From: Phalacrocorax aristotelis
Taxonomy: Eukaryota; Chordata; Aves; Suliformes; Phalacrocoracidae
NCBI RefSeq assembly: GCF_949628215.1
Contig: NC_134276.1
Span: forward strand, 65,082,733-65,146,732
Reading direction: 5' to 3'
Length of the DNA: 64,000 nt
Shown: positions 25,392 through 37,700 of the stretch, piece by piece
Position numbering within the stretch: the first letter of the stretch is position 1
How the letters are laid out: each line of letters opens with the position of its first letter
Made by a program: the position numbers and the translations under genes
The notes under the pieces: model-generated
What the model was told of the DNA's origin: nothing
Seen by the model: the letters and a program-made list of their open reading frames with translations, nothing else
The model's database searches: none

Positions 25392-27874
25392 AACCCAAAC
25401 AAACAAACATGTGAGCACCAAGTTCCCCTGGCAGCATTAATGTGACAGGTGTACTTCAGCCCAGCCAGTCACTTTTCATTTAACTGTCAGTATACTTGTT
25501 TAATGCTTCTATCTGCATTGCACCAGTATAGCTTTTTATTCTAAAGGTCAGCCACCCACACCAAAGTTCAAAAAGACATTTAATGCAAACAAAAAAATTA
25601 AATCAATGGTGGCTTTCATCAAGCCTGACTTGAACTATCTAGGGAAGATGAGGTTCATAAATATACAGGTTCCAAATTTTAAAGAAAAAATTCTTGTCAG
25701 GGCCACAAGAATTGCAAACTGAATAAGATATAAAGAGCTATGTTCTTCCTTATGCTTGTGTCTGTTTCAAGTACTCAGACTATCAGTTACACAAGAAGGG
25801 ATTTGTATATTTGTGTATGGAAAGAAAAAACACTGGGGAACAGGACTTAACATTTCATTCTTAAGGGAGAAATAGGGAACCTGATCTTCTCTCAGGAAAC
25901 TCAGTGCAGTTAATTAGGGTGGCCAGAAACTGGTTTTAAATTATCCATTATTAACCCCCAATCTCAGGTCCCCGATCTTGAAGGCACTCTCCAAGTCATC
26001 ATACTGGAGGTGCCTAATGAAGCTGTGACGGCCTCTCCAGCATTTAATATCAAGAGTAACAATCAATCCAGAGCCCTGCTACCCGAGGCTGCCAGATCCT
26101 TCCCCCATAGCACTGAGAGAGGCAGAACATGAGCTGTAATGACTAAGTTAGATGTCAGTAGAAGACGTCTCTATATGTCTCATATAAAGCCAGTCTAGAA
26201 GGAAAAAATATCCCTTCCGCTTCATTTTTCTTTCCTTTCTCATCTCTGGAAGGAGGTGGCAGAGGAAGCACAACAGCACTTCCCAAAACCTGGGGATCCC
26301 GCTAGGCAGGAATATTCCTCCTCTGGACAAATTGCCTGGTTTTTATGCTGCCAGATGAACAAAGCAGCCACTATGTCCAAGAGGATTGGAAACAGGGTAA
26401 CAAATGTGAAATTAAATAGGTTTTTGGTTTGGTTTTGGTTTTGTACAGGACCAAAATGCAACAACAGCTGCTCAAGATGTAAACACAGTCCTCTTCAGCA
26501 TGGAAACCACTTACACAAGTTGTTTGAATTGGCTGCTCCTCAGCAAGGGAAAGATGATGTTTATATAAATCTAACACTTCATCCCAGATAACAACATAGC
26601 GACATCTTAATCCAAATGACAGGGGGCCTGATCTTTCAGACTATTTGTGTGAAGACTTCCTGACGAATTCCCTGCATCAGAAACAGGTTACTCATCTATT
26701 TCTAAGAGCATTCGTCTGATGTAAATATTTACAGTTCTTCACTGGGCAGCTCCAGTCCTGGGGCCTCTTAACTGATTTCATGACACACTGCCTGCACAGT
26801 GATCCTGGAAACACCTCTAAGGATGTACAGCAATCCCTGACATGTATCATACTAGGCAAGGAAAAAAGAATGGATTTTCAGGTGGACTTTAGAGCTTATT
26901 TGCTGTTCCAGAAAGCAGGCATTGCAAACTGTCCTTCCAAAAAGGAGAAGAACGGTCTGAACAAACCTGAATATCTCACTCAACCTCACCGAACATGGGG
27001 AACTGGACACTGCCTCAAGGATCACCCTATCTGATCTTCCAACCTTTCAGGCTCTTATATACCACAAAGCAGGAAAACCAAACAAATAAAAAATCAACAG
27101 ATTTCTTTTTCTCTTCAATTTCATGTCATTTTTTTAGTTTAGAACCAGGGTTAGTGGTCTTCTTGGGTTTTTAGTTTTCATGTTTTGTGAAAACAAGAAA
27201 AAAATAGATTCCAGTTGGAAGCTTGGTTTGAGGAGTTTATTGTTCTTGTGGAATGTCAAACGATGTGAAATTTTTCTATCAAAGTAAAAGCGGTTTCAAG
27301 TGAAAAGCAACCTTTAGTGCAAAAATTTCATCAGCTCCCTTTTGAATACAAATCTTGAGAACGTTTATACAAAAATTCTGTGCTTTTCAAGGTACATTCA
27401 TACTTCTTCACCTCCTTCAATAAGGCTATGCAGAGGCTTAACTTTAAGTGTTTGTTCAAGTGTTTTGCTGCAGAGGAGCCTCTGAGACCTTGATGGCAGA
27501 AGGCATTGTTGTGGTGATTTCAGACCTCGAGGCAGGAAGCAAACTGCATATGTGGCATCTTGCGAAGGACAGAAAATAACACTGGCTTTTTCGGAAAATA
27601 TAAAAGCAGGCTTTTCCTCAGATTCTAAATGGACAAATTAATGGTCATCAGCAAAGGCAAGGAGAGAACAAGAGAAATGATAGAGAAATTGAAAAAGGGA
27701 AGAATAGATGTCTTTCTTCCTACAGGCTTTATTGAAATGCTTTCAAACAATTGCCTTTGGATCAAGAAGAATTCCTGAATGATTTTGAAAAACAAAGCAG
27801 AACTGCAAATGAAAGCAACACTCTGACAATCAAAGGAGATGTTTCCCAACTCAAATATAGTAAAAAATAAGGTC

Positions 27875-27897
27875 GGGGGAGGGGTGGGGTGTGTGGG
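27875..27897 (+). other. G-rich motif with quadruplex potential
   Basis: G5-A-G4-T-G4-TGTGT-G3 on the plus strand gives four tracts of at least three G with loops of 1, 1 and about 5 bases. The surroundings are otherwise AT-rich. Confidence 0.75.
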
Positions 27898-29848
27898 AGC
27901 AGAGGGAATGCGTGACTCCATAAAAGGAAAAAAACAGAAAAAGGTTTTTAGAGGGCTGGAAATGGCTATAAAGATGGGAAAGCACTTTTATTTCCTGATG
28001 TTTCAGTGGTACACCTATATTCTCAGTGTTTCACAACCCTAACATTGACTGGTGTGGTTTGTAAGAGAATTTTGTTTGCACCCTACTGCCACTATTTTGC
28101 ATACCAATAGAAGTGTTTTCCTCCAACCTAAGATGCTCATCTTATTGAACAAAGCCAGAGGACAAAACCAGTCTCCCGTTGCTGCACAGTCAGCCTAGAG
28201 CTGTCTACAGAAACCCAAGACCGTTTGCAGTGCCTTCAAATATAATCCCTCCATGCACCTGAGGATGCCTGCACTTCAGCTGAGCTGCACTGGGCTACCC
28301 TCCTACCCGTCACTCAGCCTGTTTTTGTTAGGGATGGCCTGCCACCTATGCTGTGCTCTTGTGGGCAGGGACTCACTTCTTTGTTACTTTCTTAAGCCCT
28401 TACCCAACCCGTGGTCCATCCCTACATGTAGGGCATCTGGATTGTTTGGGTTTGTTTTTTTTTCTTTAATTTGGGATTTCTGAGTAAGTGATTGTGCAAC
28501 ATTTGGAAAGCTTCCATTTTTGTGCTGAACTGCACATACTTCCACTGAGGACTGGCCATCCTGGACCTTGCCTCATACGTGGTTACCTCACTCAGATGCA
28601 TTGTACGAACAGCCCTAGTCTAACAGTGTGGGGCAAAAGCTGTGCTTAACTGTGCATAAACACCACTAGTAAAGCCAGTCAGCGTCTGAACCATAACCAT
28701 CCAAGCACCTGACAAAATACCTTTTATTGCAGACCCTTACATTAACCTCATTTTCCTTTTGGAGTGGAAGACCATGGGAAGAACCACTCAGAGAAGGGCA
28801 GCAGCCAGACCATCTTTCAGAAGGGCAGTCATTTCTGCCATTCTCCCGTTGTCCCCTGCCCACTACACACACACAAGCACACCACACTGTAGGATTCACG
28901 CTGGGAAAACCCAAGACCCCAGCAGTGACCACTGAAGGGCACTGTCAATTCATGGGGACAACGAAGGTCCCCATATATGTGCCAAAATGTATGTGCCATT
29001 CCCTAATATCTCATTTTGGAATGCAAGACAAGGGAGCGCAGCCTGACTCAGACTGGAAAAGACTTGCTGCAGTCAAGCATTATTATACAACCTTCCACAA
29101 AAAAAAACACAACAACAAAACAAGAAATATATTGATTGCCTGTATTCCAGGAACCTGACTGAATAATCAAGGGATGTTGCTTACTGTAGGCCAGAGAAAA
29201 TTCTCTGCCAGAATAAGATTTTTTTCATGGTTTAACTACTTTAATTCAAGAGATCCAGACCTGGCACTCAGAGGCTTTAGTTCCACAAACACTTTGGTCT
29301 GGCACTGAGGCCAAAAGAAGCAGTCCCATTCTCCCATCGCCTTCATTTTTTTTCTGACTCAACACTGCCCTTTCCCTTGTTCTGGCATCAGAAGGTGTGT
29401 GGTGATACAGTGGACCAGAGAGGGTAACAGACCCACGTTGAGGTAGCCAAGCCCCTTTTTCTAGCATAGCTTTCTCCTGGATGGCTTTCCCTGCCCAGCA
29501 TGTTGTGCAGCTGCATGAAACCTTGTGGTGGCACCAAGGATGGCATGGCATAGGGTGGAGGGGAGAAATACACACAGGGGCAAGGAGAAAGCAGGACTCC
29601 TTATTCCAGTGGCAGTGGTGTCTGCTAGCTTAACTTGGCTGTGAATGACTTTGTGGTGTCAGAGTCATTCTTTCTTGCTGTAGCTTCCAAATTCACTGAC
29701 CTGTTTTAGACGTGCATCCTCCATGGTGCCTTGCTGTAAAAGGGTAAGAGTATGTTACTTATACAGGATATTTATTAAAGTGACTGCGTACAGCTTACAC
29801 AAGGAAAATATATAGAACTTGCAGAGAGTACGCAGCATACATATTACA

Positions 29849-29873
29849 CAGGTTTATAAATGTTTATAAATGT
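29849..29873 (+). repeat. Two-copy tandem repeat (tttataaatg)
   Basis: Two adjacent perfect copies of a 10-base AT-rich unit. Probably replication slippage. Confidence 0.75.
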
Positions 29874-30670
29874 TAGTGCTGAATATCCATATCTGGAACT
29901 CAAAAGGCTGTATTTTACAAACACTTGCATAACAATATGTGATCCAGGATGGGAAATGGACCTAGGTTACAACTGATCATTTAGTTCTCCCATACTCTAA
30001 GGCTACCAATAGATAGAGCAGAACCACTGCTGAAAAAGACCTAGTGAAAAATGCATGCCAAAATAATTAATCTGATTTTAACAAACAGTTTAAATAAGGA
30101 ATATTTGTTTTTCTCAACTAAGTTCTGGATAGTCTTTAATAAGGGGGAAAAAAAAAGCAATATTTTTCTGGGACCAAAAAGCAGCAGTTCAGCTGCTGGC
30201 AGGAGTCCCTGTAGAGTACATGGAAGAAGAGTGAGGCATTAGGTTGTGCTATTTTAAAAGGCTGCTTTCATTGACTGGAACTTTATTCACTGGACTGCAG
30301 CACATTAACACCAGAAGAGTATTAGCCATTTTTTTACAGTTCTTAGAACTTTCATATTTCTTAGTACTAGTTAGACTAAATATTAAGTGTTTCCTCTGTG
30401 ACACTGATTGTTCTTCTGCGTTTCTTCTTCTGCCAGGACAGACTTATCTGTTGACAACCAACTACCTGGCCATACACTTGGGTTTACACATTGCCATTTG
30501 AATCTTTCATGATACAGATACTACCAAAAGCCGCGCTGCAGGTGGCTCCAGGTGAAAACAAGAGTTTGGTTTCTTCTCATTAACACCTCTGTTTTCCAGA
30601 CTGTGACTTTCCTGGTGCACTTTAGAGTAGAGACTGCAGGTAAGGAACACCATGAGACCTGCACCTCCAG

Positions 30671-30737
30671 CGCTTTCTTTTCTTCTTCCATTCTCCTTCT
30701 CTTTTTTCCCCACACATCTTTCTTTCTCTCTCTCAGC
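30671..30737 (+). repeat. Polypyrimidine tract ending in CAG
   Basis: Nearly 70 bases are almost all C/T and end ctttctctctctcag. This is a textbook splice-acceptor context, but the frames that follow (towards 30960) are proline/serine/leucine-rich and match nothing I know, so I list it as low-complexity sequence. A transcript using this acceptor is possible but unproven. Confidence 0.6.
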
Positions 30738-31030
30738 CCATGGCTTACTGAACTCCCCTCTTCCAACCTGGCCTTCTGCTTTTCTCCTTCTTCTGGAAAC
30801 ATGGCGCACCTTACCCCCACCAGTCCCTCTGTCCTTACAGTCCCTGGTCCCCATCACGACTTATCCTAACCCCCCACAACACCCTCCTGGAGAGTGGACC
30901 AGTGACATGGCCGGGGGACAAGTAAGGGCACCCACTTCCAGTCAATCCCCGTCATGCTGATGAGGCAGGGGACTGTTCAGAATACATCTCACAGATTTAA
31001 AGGTGTAAGACTAAAGCAGATAAGGATGGG

Positions 31031-32033
31031 GAATCATAGAATCATAGAATTACTAAGGTTGGAAAAGACCTCTAGGATCATCAAGGCCAACAGTCAACCC
31101 AACACCACCATGCATCCTAAACGATGCCCTGAAGTGCCACGTCTACACATCTTTTAAATGCCTCCAGGGATGGTGACTCCACCACCTCTCTGGGCAGCCT
31201 CTTCCAATGCCTGACCACTCTTTCAGTAAAGAAACTTTTCCTAATATCCAATCTAAATCTCCCCTGATGCAGCTTGAAGCCGTTTCCTCTCGTCCTATTG
31301 CTAGTGATCTGGAAGAAGAGACCAACACCCACCTCACTACAACCTCCTTTCAGGTAGTTGCAGAGAGCAATCAGGTCTCCCCTCAGCCTCCTCTTTTCCA
31401 GACTAAACAACCCCAGTTCCCTCAGCCTCTCCTCATAAGGCTTGCTCTCCCAACCCTTCACCAGCTTTGTTGCCCTTCTTTGGACATGCTTCTGCAACGC
31501 AATGTCCTTCTTGTAGTGAGAGGCCCAAAACTGCACACAGCACTTGAGGTGCGGCCTCACCTGTGCCGAGTACAGGGGCACGATCACTGACCTACTCCTG
31601 CTGGCCACACTATTCCTGATACAAGCCAGGATGCTCTTGGCCTTCTTGGCCACCTGGGCACGGTGCTGGCTCATGCTCACCCCCAGGTCCTTCTCCACTG
31701 GGCAGCTTCCCAGCCACTCCTCCCCAAGCCTGTAGCGTTGTATGGGGTTGTTGTGACGCAAGTGCAGGACCCGGCACTTGGCCTTGTTAAATCTCATACA
31801 ATTGGCCTCAGCCCATCGATCCAGCCTGTCCAAGTCCCTCTGCAGACCCTTCCTACCCTCAAGCAGATCGACAGTCCTGCCCAACTTGTTGTCATCTGCC
31901 ATCTTACTGAAGGTGCACTCAGTCCCCTCATCCAGATCATTGATAAAGATATTAAACAAGACTGGGCCCAACACTGAGCCCTGGGGAACCCTGCTTGTGA
32001 CCAGCCACCAACTGGATTTAGCTCCGTTTACCC
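31031..32033 (-). mobile_element. CR1 LINE, 1.0 kb 5'-truncated copy, minus strand
   Basis: This is the longest and least decayed transposon in the window. Its 3' end is at 31031 with two octamer units (gaatcatagaatcatagaat on the plus strand). The body runs through the 3' UTR and the C-terminal part of ORF2, and the copy is 5'-truncated at about 32033, where matching CR1 text stops. CR1 elements mobilise by target-primed reverse transcription using an ORF2 endonuclease and reverse transcriptase. This copy lacks the endonuclease and most of the RT fingers, so it cannot move by itself. It shares its subfamily and orientation with the copy at 4125-4352. No target-site duplication is visible, as usual for CR1. 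Confidence 0.97.
31117..32031 (-). pseudogene. CR1 ORF2 C-terminal part, 304 codons open
   Basis: Reading from the 5' truncation, 304 codons are open with no stop or frameshift, ending at a stop at 31117. It starts inside the RT domain with VNGAKSSWW, then the conserved [19 protein letters not shown] block (about residues 15-34), then the catalytic box. That box reads KMADDNK at residues 43-49, where CR1 usually has FADDTK. The two metal-binding aspartates are kept and the aromatic residue before them is lost. The thumb and C-terminal region follow ([33 protein letters not shown]) and end ALQGIV. There is no start codon of its own and no endonuclease, so it is a dead fragment. The unbroken frame suggests a fairly recent insertion. 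Confidence 0.9.
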
Positions 32034-34679
32034 CAAAGGTTCATCTGACAAAGGGAAAAAGGCACTGAGGGCAGGCCATGTGGTGAGCACACCACAGAAC
32101 AGCAGATTGTTGTTGAAAAGGCTACCTAATAATTTTGGTACTACTTGATACCACGTATGTTTACAGCTGCAGCATGCTGCCTAACACTTCTGGAAATAGG
32201 GGAGGGAGGGAGAATTGTTGCTATTGTTTGGGATTTTTACTGTCTTCTGTTTTTTATTTTCCCTTGTAGTGAGCAAGTAGAGTGGTTACTGTACAACATA
32301 AGGCTGACTATTAACTGACAAGTAGGCACACTAAATCTGCTTCTTGTCCCCTCAGGCAGTGGTCCCTAACTCTTGGCTCGGAGACAACATGTTGAGCACC
32401 AGATTCCTCAGCATTACTTGCTGCCTTCAGGGAAAACGGAGTACAGCATCAGACATCACTTGCAGTGCATTACTTCTTCAACACATTACCTCAGGCTAGT
32501 GGAAGTTGGGGTTCTCTGCTTGGGATTAGACATTGGACAAAAGACATCAGAAAAATAGAGTAACAGAAGATGGAAGAGGAGTTGGGTGATCACAAAACTA
32601 ATCTTGCCCAGTACCTGAAAGCTCATCTTTTCATTGCAGCAAGCCCCAAAAAGAGGACTGGGCAATTCTTTGCTTTCAGTGCCTTCCACAAACTCATTCC
32701 TCACGTTCATGAGAAGAGAGATATCATCTCTGTACTAGTTACAGGCTCCTGATGCCATGCTGCATTTCATGGGATAGCCACATCTTTGTTTATAAAAACA
32801 AAAACCCCAAACAAACAAACAGAAAAAAAGTCTGGAAACATAACAAAGTAATTCAGATCACACATTGCTATTCACCTGGTTTGGGATGACTGCTTTCTTC
32901 AGTTTATAAATAATTATTTAAAACATTCTGGAGTTCAGACTGGCCCCACACATCTCTTTATGTTTTAAGTTTGAGCAGAAAAGGAAATTATCTATGAAAT
33001 ACTAGTTAGCTTGAAGTTTACTGCTGATCCGTAGCCACTTATATGGCAAATTCCTACTGACCAGCTCCAAAGTTTTTTCTCTCCTATATTCAAGGATAAT
33101 AATGATGATGGAAACAGGCTACCCGTTCCTCTGGTGGAAAGGGCAGCAGCAGTGATGTCTATTGAGCAGAAATGAAAGGCTGTCCAAGCAAAGACAACAG
33201 AAACACAAGTTAGCCTCACAGATAAAACAGTCCTAGTCAGCCAGACTTGAAGTGAAACACATATTTATGGATGGTATTGCAAACATGCATGTGCCTGATG
33301 GTCTCCAGATTTGGATTATAAATGTTGCACACAGATGAGTTAATCCTCTTCACTGCACAACCTGATTGTGGCTAAGCGAGATGATCTATCTTAAGGGATC
33401 TTATCTTCTAATGTCTACTCTGCATTCAGGAACACTCCCCAGGCAGGGGTAACAATCTTGTATAGATCTACATGGAAAAGGAGAAGAAATACCTTTACTG
33501 GCCTCTTGCAGCTATCTCAGTTGGGTCAATGGCCCTCTTCTCAAGTGTAATGGGCTCCCGCAGGTTCACCCTAGTACACTGAAGATGTGCTCTCCTTCCT
33601 ACAGAGTAACTTTTTAATACCCTGCAAGCTCCACGCATCTCTTGGTTGTGCTGTGAGCCTACTACCTGCAGCAGCACAGCTTGCCTTGCAAGTTGCCAAG
33701 GCTACCCTGAAAACTCTTCCCTCCTCCTCTCTGCTTCATGTATCCTTTTCTTGCTACACAAATGTCAGCAGTTGTAACCTACTGTAGGGAGGCATCTGGC
33801 AGCGATGGCTGCCACAAAGGAGGAGGCTCTTGCTGAAGATATTCTGCCAGCAGCGTTACGCAGGCTCCCCTTCTCAATTCACATTTTCTTGGCACCTACA
33901 CCCCTGTCTGACTGACTTTTAAACGGGCAAAGAGTCAACCCAACAGATGGGCCGGGTGGCAGGCAACCAAGACAGTATGAATGTACATTGTCTGGGTGTG
34001 GAGAGTCAAATTGCCAGTCAGGAATATCCAACTAGCTGCCCATCACACAGCTATGTGACGACAGCGCAGAGATATGCCATGAATAGCCAACTTTGAACGT
34101 CTTCTGTAACAGCAGCATTTGTAGATGGAAAACGTACAGTAAAGTGGTGTTGCAGCTGACCACACTTGGGAGGAATCCAGGAAGGAACTGCGGTGGAGAT
34201 GCGAGTGCAGTGGAAGAGCTACTTTCCTCTCACGAAAGGACTGTCATCATCCCCCGTCACGGCACCTTCCAGCATCACAGAAGATTTTTATACAGGGCAA
34301 GGCGAGCAGCAGAGAAAGTTTATCTTTTTTCTCTCAGGGGCCCTTTAAAATTAGTACAAAAATCTAATGCATTAAATATTTTTGCTAAATGGCTCAATAA
34401 GCTTTGGACAGTATGTGGTGGCCTCTGCATGCATGGTGTGAGCAGACTAGCCTAGTGAGTCTAGTTACCAAGGAAACAGGTTTTAAACTTGAAACATAGG
34501 TAGTCAGGATGACAGGGAGATCTACACTATTTTGGAATGTGTCTCTCTTCTGAGGAGGGGACATGGAAGCTGGCTTTCAAAATCCTGTTTGCTCTGGTCA
34601 TGGGGCTGGTGGAAAGTGTTACACTGCTGACCCTGACTCACTGATCTAGCAGAAGAGGTAACAGAATATATACCAAAAG
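32034..34679. other. Unique DNA, no gene recognised
   Basis: No recognisable gene or repeat between two CR1 copies. The longest open frame (34093-34455, plus) has no known motif. Composition near 33480-34460 is somewhat richer in GC than its surroundings, without a CpG cluster. Confidence 0.45.
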
Positions 34680-34740
34680 AAGGTTGGACTAGATGACCGC
34701 TGAGGTCCCTTCCAACCTGTGATTCCGTGATTCTGTGATC
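34680..34740 (+). mobile_element. CR1 LINE 3' terminus, plus strand, very short
   Basis: The plus strand reads ggttggactagatgaccgct, then gaggtcccttccaacctgtg, then gattccgtgattctgtgatc. This is the standard CR1 3' UTR end with its octamer repeats. No ORF2 text can be recognised upstream, so the insertion is extremely 5'-truncated at about 60 bases, or its left part has decayed. Confidence 0.88.
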
Positions 34741-37700
34741 ATTATGCAGCATCACCTAATGTTTTATCTTAAAAAAAAGCAAATGGGGGTGTTAATTAGA
34801 CAAGGACTTCTTTTCTTTGAGGGACCCGATCAACCACATTTTTCCTTTCCTGAAACAAGATATTTTTTTTTTAACATCAATCTTTTAAGCCCCAGTGCTA
34901 TGGCTTTATAGGAAGAGGAAATTGATCTCAGCCATCCCCCAGCAGGGTGGTAGTGAGTGTTAAGTGTCTTTCTTCCAGAACATATTCATTAGTTCCTTCT
35001 CTCAATCTGACCTTGAATGCATTTGATTAAATGATTAAAATAATTTCGTCCCAAAAAAACAGTTTGTAGGACAAACTTCATGAAGCTCTGGGAGTGAGGA
35101 ATAGAAGAGACCATGCTACACTTCTTGCTTTGTATGAACTCCTATGCTTAAATAACCCTGTGAGGGCCACTGTAAGCCCCCTGCAATATGTTGGTTCCCC
35201 GATTGCCCTCCACTGGAGGGGCTCTCCAAGCCCAGGCAGCAATAGGTTACTGCTCACTGCCTGCCGCACTGCCCCAGCCTCCGCTCCCTTCCTTAAAACC
35301 AGCGACTCTACCTGCACTGAGAGCAGTCACTTGTTAGCATCTTCTCATTTCACAGCTGCTCCAGAATACACTAACTGGCCATGAAGTGACTGAAAAATCA
35401 TTTGGTGATTGTAACAAAAAGGGAAGGAATTCTGCTAACCTCATTTTCATCTCATCGTTTAAAAATACAAAAAAGTTACACCCTCTGTAGGGTAGTGCAG
35501 CAAAAGCTGCAAAATTATTACTCTTTCGCTACTTTTTTCGATCAGCCTGTCTGCACCATCAAAAACCTGAATCTGATTTCTCTGCTAAAGTAGCACCACT
35601 GCTTTTGGCAGCAGTGTAATATTAATGCAGATTGAGATCTTCAGCATTGTTTCTTTTAAATGTCTCAGGTTCTCTTCTCCCGGCAGTTTAGAAATACAGG
35701 GCTTCATTTGTTAACGTTCACATTGCATCTAGCCAGTTTGCAGGGCCATCAGTGCTAGCAGTGGTGGATACATCACATAAATACACCCTTTTAAACAAGG
35801 CTTGAGAGAAAATTACAGTGGGCCTTAATACGATGCTCAGTCATAAATAAGCAATTCTATTGACTTCAGTGAGGCTGCATAAAAATAACAGTTAGCAAAA
35901 CTTGGCTCAGAAACTTAAAAAAAAAAAGAATCCTTAAACCACAAACAGTATGTGGTTCATTTTGCAAACAATTACTTAACTCACCAATCTATCAATGATA
36001 AAAACAAACCTCCCCCATTCCCCAGCCAACAACAACAAAAAAAAAAGGATTAGGAAAGCAAAATTGCCTACACAGGGTAAATGACACACAAATAAACTAG
36101 AACAGGAAAAACATATTAATGAATCTTCTTTTAAGAGGTAAACAAAATGCTGGCTTCTTGCCAAAGAGGCATGCATCAAAATCAAGCAGGGGATCCCAGA
36201 AAGCGCAGAAAAGCAGCCAATAAAGCCTCTTTAGTGCTGTAAATGAGGCAGACACAATCTGAGTGATGGCTGCACCCCACACACACACAGCGGAGGGGCG
36301 AGTGGAAGCCATGCGTGCAGCCCAGCCGGGGGGACTGCCAGGGGCTTGGTTCCTCCAGCAGCCACCTCTGAGGAAGGTGCTAAAATACCTCAAGGGTCCT
36401 TCTCTTGCCCTCTCAGTGGGGAGAGCACAATGGTGGAAAGCATTGGCAGAGGCTGAGTTTGATGTTTTGTGACATTCCCCACTGGTGTGGCTGGTTGGAG
36501 CAGGAGCAGCTTGAGCGGAACCCGGCAGGTGATGCATCCATCCCATTAACTCTCCCTGTCCCAGAGGTCAGCGGGGAGGCCAGTGTCCATTTCTACACTG
36601 CTTCTGTACCCACCACCATAAAGGCTACGGGGTTTCCTGTATGATGATGCACGCTGCTCTGTGCTTAGCTGGAGGTTTTCATTTCTTCCCTTGAAAAGCT
36701 CCTGAAAAACCTGAAATGCAAAAGGAAATATGAAAAGTCTCACTTTTCCTCAAGTCAGTCATCTTCCAGAGCCACCTTGCAGATTAACGCAGTGAGACAG
36801 GGGTTCAAAAAGAGCTTTGCAGAGCCCTCATCCTCACTATGTCTCAGTCACATGGATTAATGAGACAATTTAAATGGATGCACTAAGAGAGGCGCACAGC
36901 CCGTGGTTCAGCTCTGAGGCAGGAAGATAAAGACTTTGGTGGCTGACAAAAGTTGGAGGTCCACTTGGAATTTCTGTTTTCATTCAGGGGACAACAGATG
37001 TTTGACTCGTGAACCTTCTGTGCTACAGGACAAGTAAAATTATCACCCACTCACTAGCAAAAGAAATCAAACAAAAACATCCTCCAAATACATGTCAGTT
37101 GGTACACTGACATCTGTCAAGCTATATTTGAATGCACACAAAACATGAGATTTCTTGTGTATAACAAGTATAATCAGGCCTTTATCACAGTACCCATTGA
37201 TAAAAACGGGGTGCTGCTTCTGCAGAAGGGAACCAGAGCATTTCCCTGAACAGCATGGGAGAACTTCATCCACGAAGCAATGATGCACCTCACACACCAA
37301 GAAGGTGCATCGCTGCTTTACACATCGAATTGAGGACAATCAACAGTGTAAAATGACATAATTGCTGGAGCTTATAATTTGTAGCAGGACAGGCAGTTCA
37401 ATGGCTGGAGAGTCTAATGGTTAAGTCCAAACATAAATGAGGTTCTTCCAACCGTGATCTCTGGATGTTTCTCCTAATCTGCATGTCTGTACATGAAGAG
37501 CAAAGATCCCAGATATAACCAGGCAGTGGAATTCTCCAGGTACCTCACATAACAAATGTGCTTGTTAAAGAGTAAACGAGCAGGTTTCCAAAATTAATAT
37601 TATGCTGTCTTTAATTTTTTTGCAGTCAAGCATTTCTGTTTTTGAAAGAATTGGGCTACAGCTACTCAATTAGAAATCTCATTTTCTTTATTCCTTTAGA

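Larger units (their letters stand above)
19791..30670. other. Large unique region, no gene recognised
   Basis: About 10.9 kb without any clear interspersed repeat or recognisable protein. The longest frames (26256-26591, 28727-29158, 29246-29575) have no motifs I know and no paired splice signals. Simple repeats and two G-quadruplex-type motifs are listed separately. The region fits a long intron or gene desert. Confidence 0.5.

Noticed and set aside
28727..29158. 143-codon plus-strand open frame
   Set aside because: It ends in an A-rich low-complexity stretch giving lysines and asparagines. No motif is recognised.
31207..32068. Several plus-strand open frames of 60-130 codons
   Set aside because: They are antisense shadows of the minus-strand CR1 ORF2 fragment.
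36097..36546. 149-codon minus-strand open frame
   Set aside because: No recognisable domain and no splice pairing. The composition follows local GC content.
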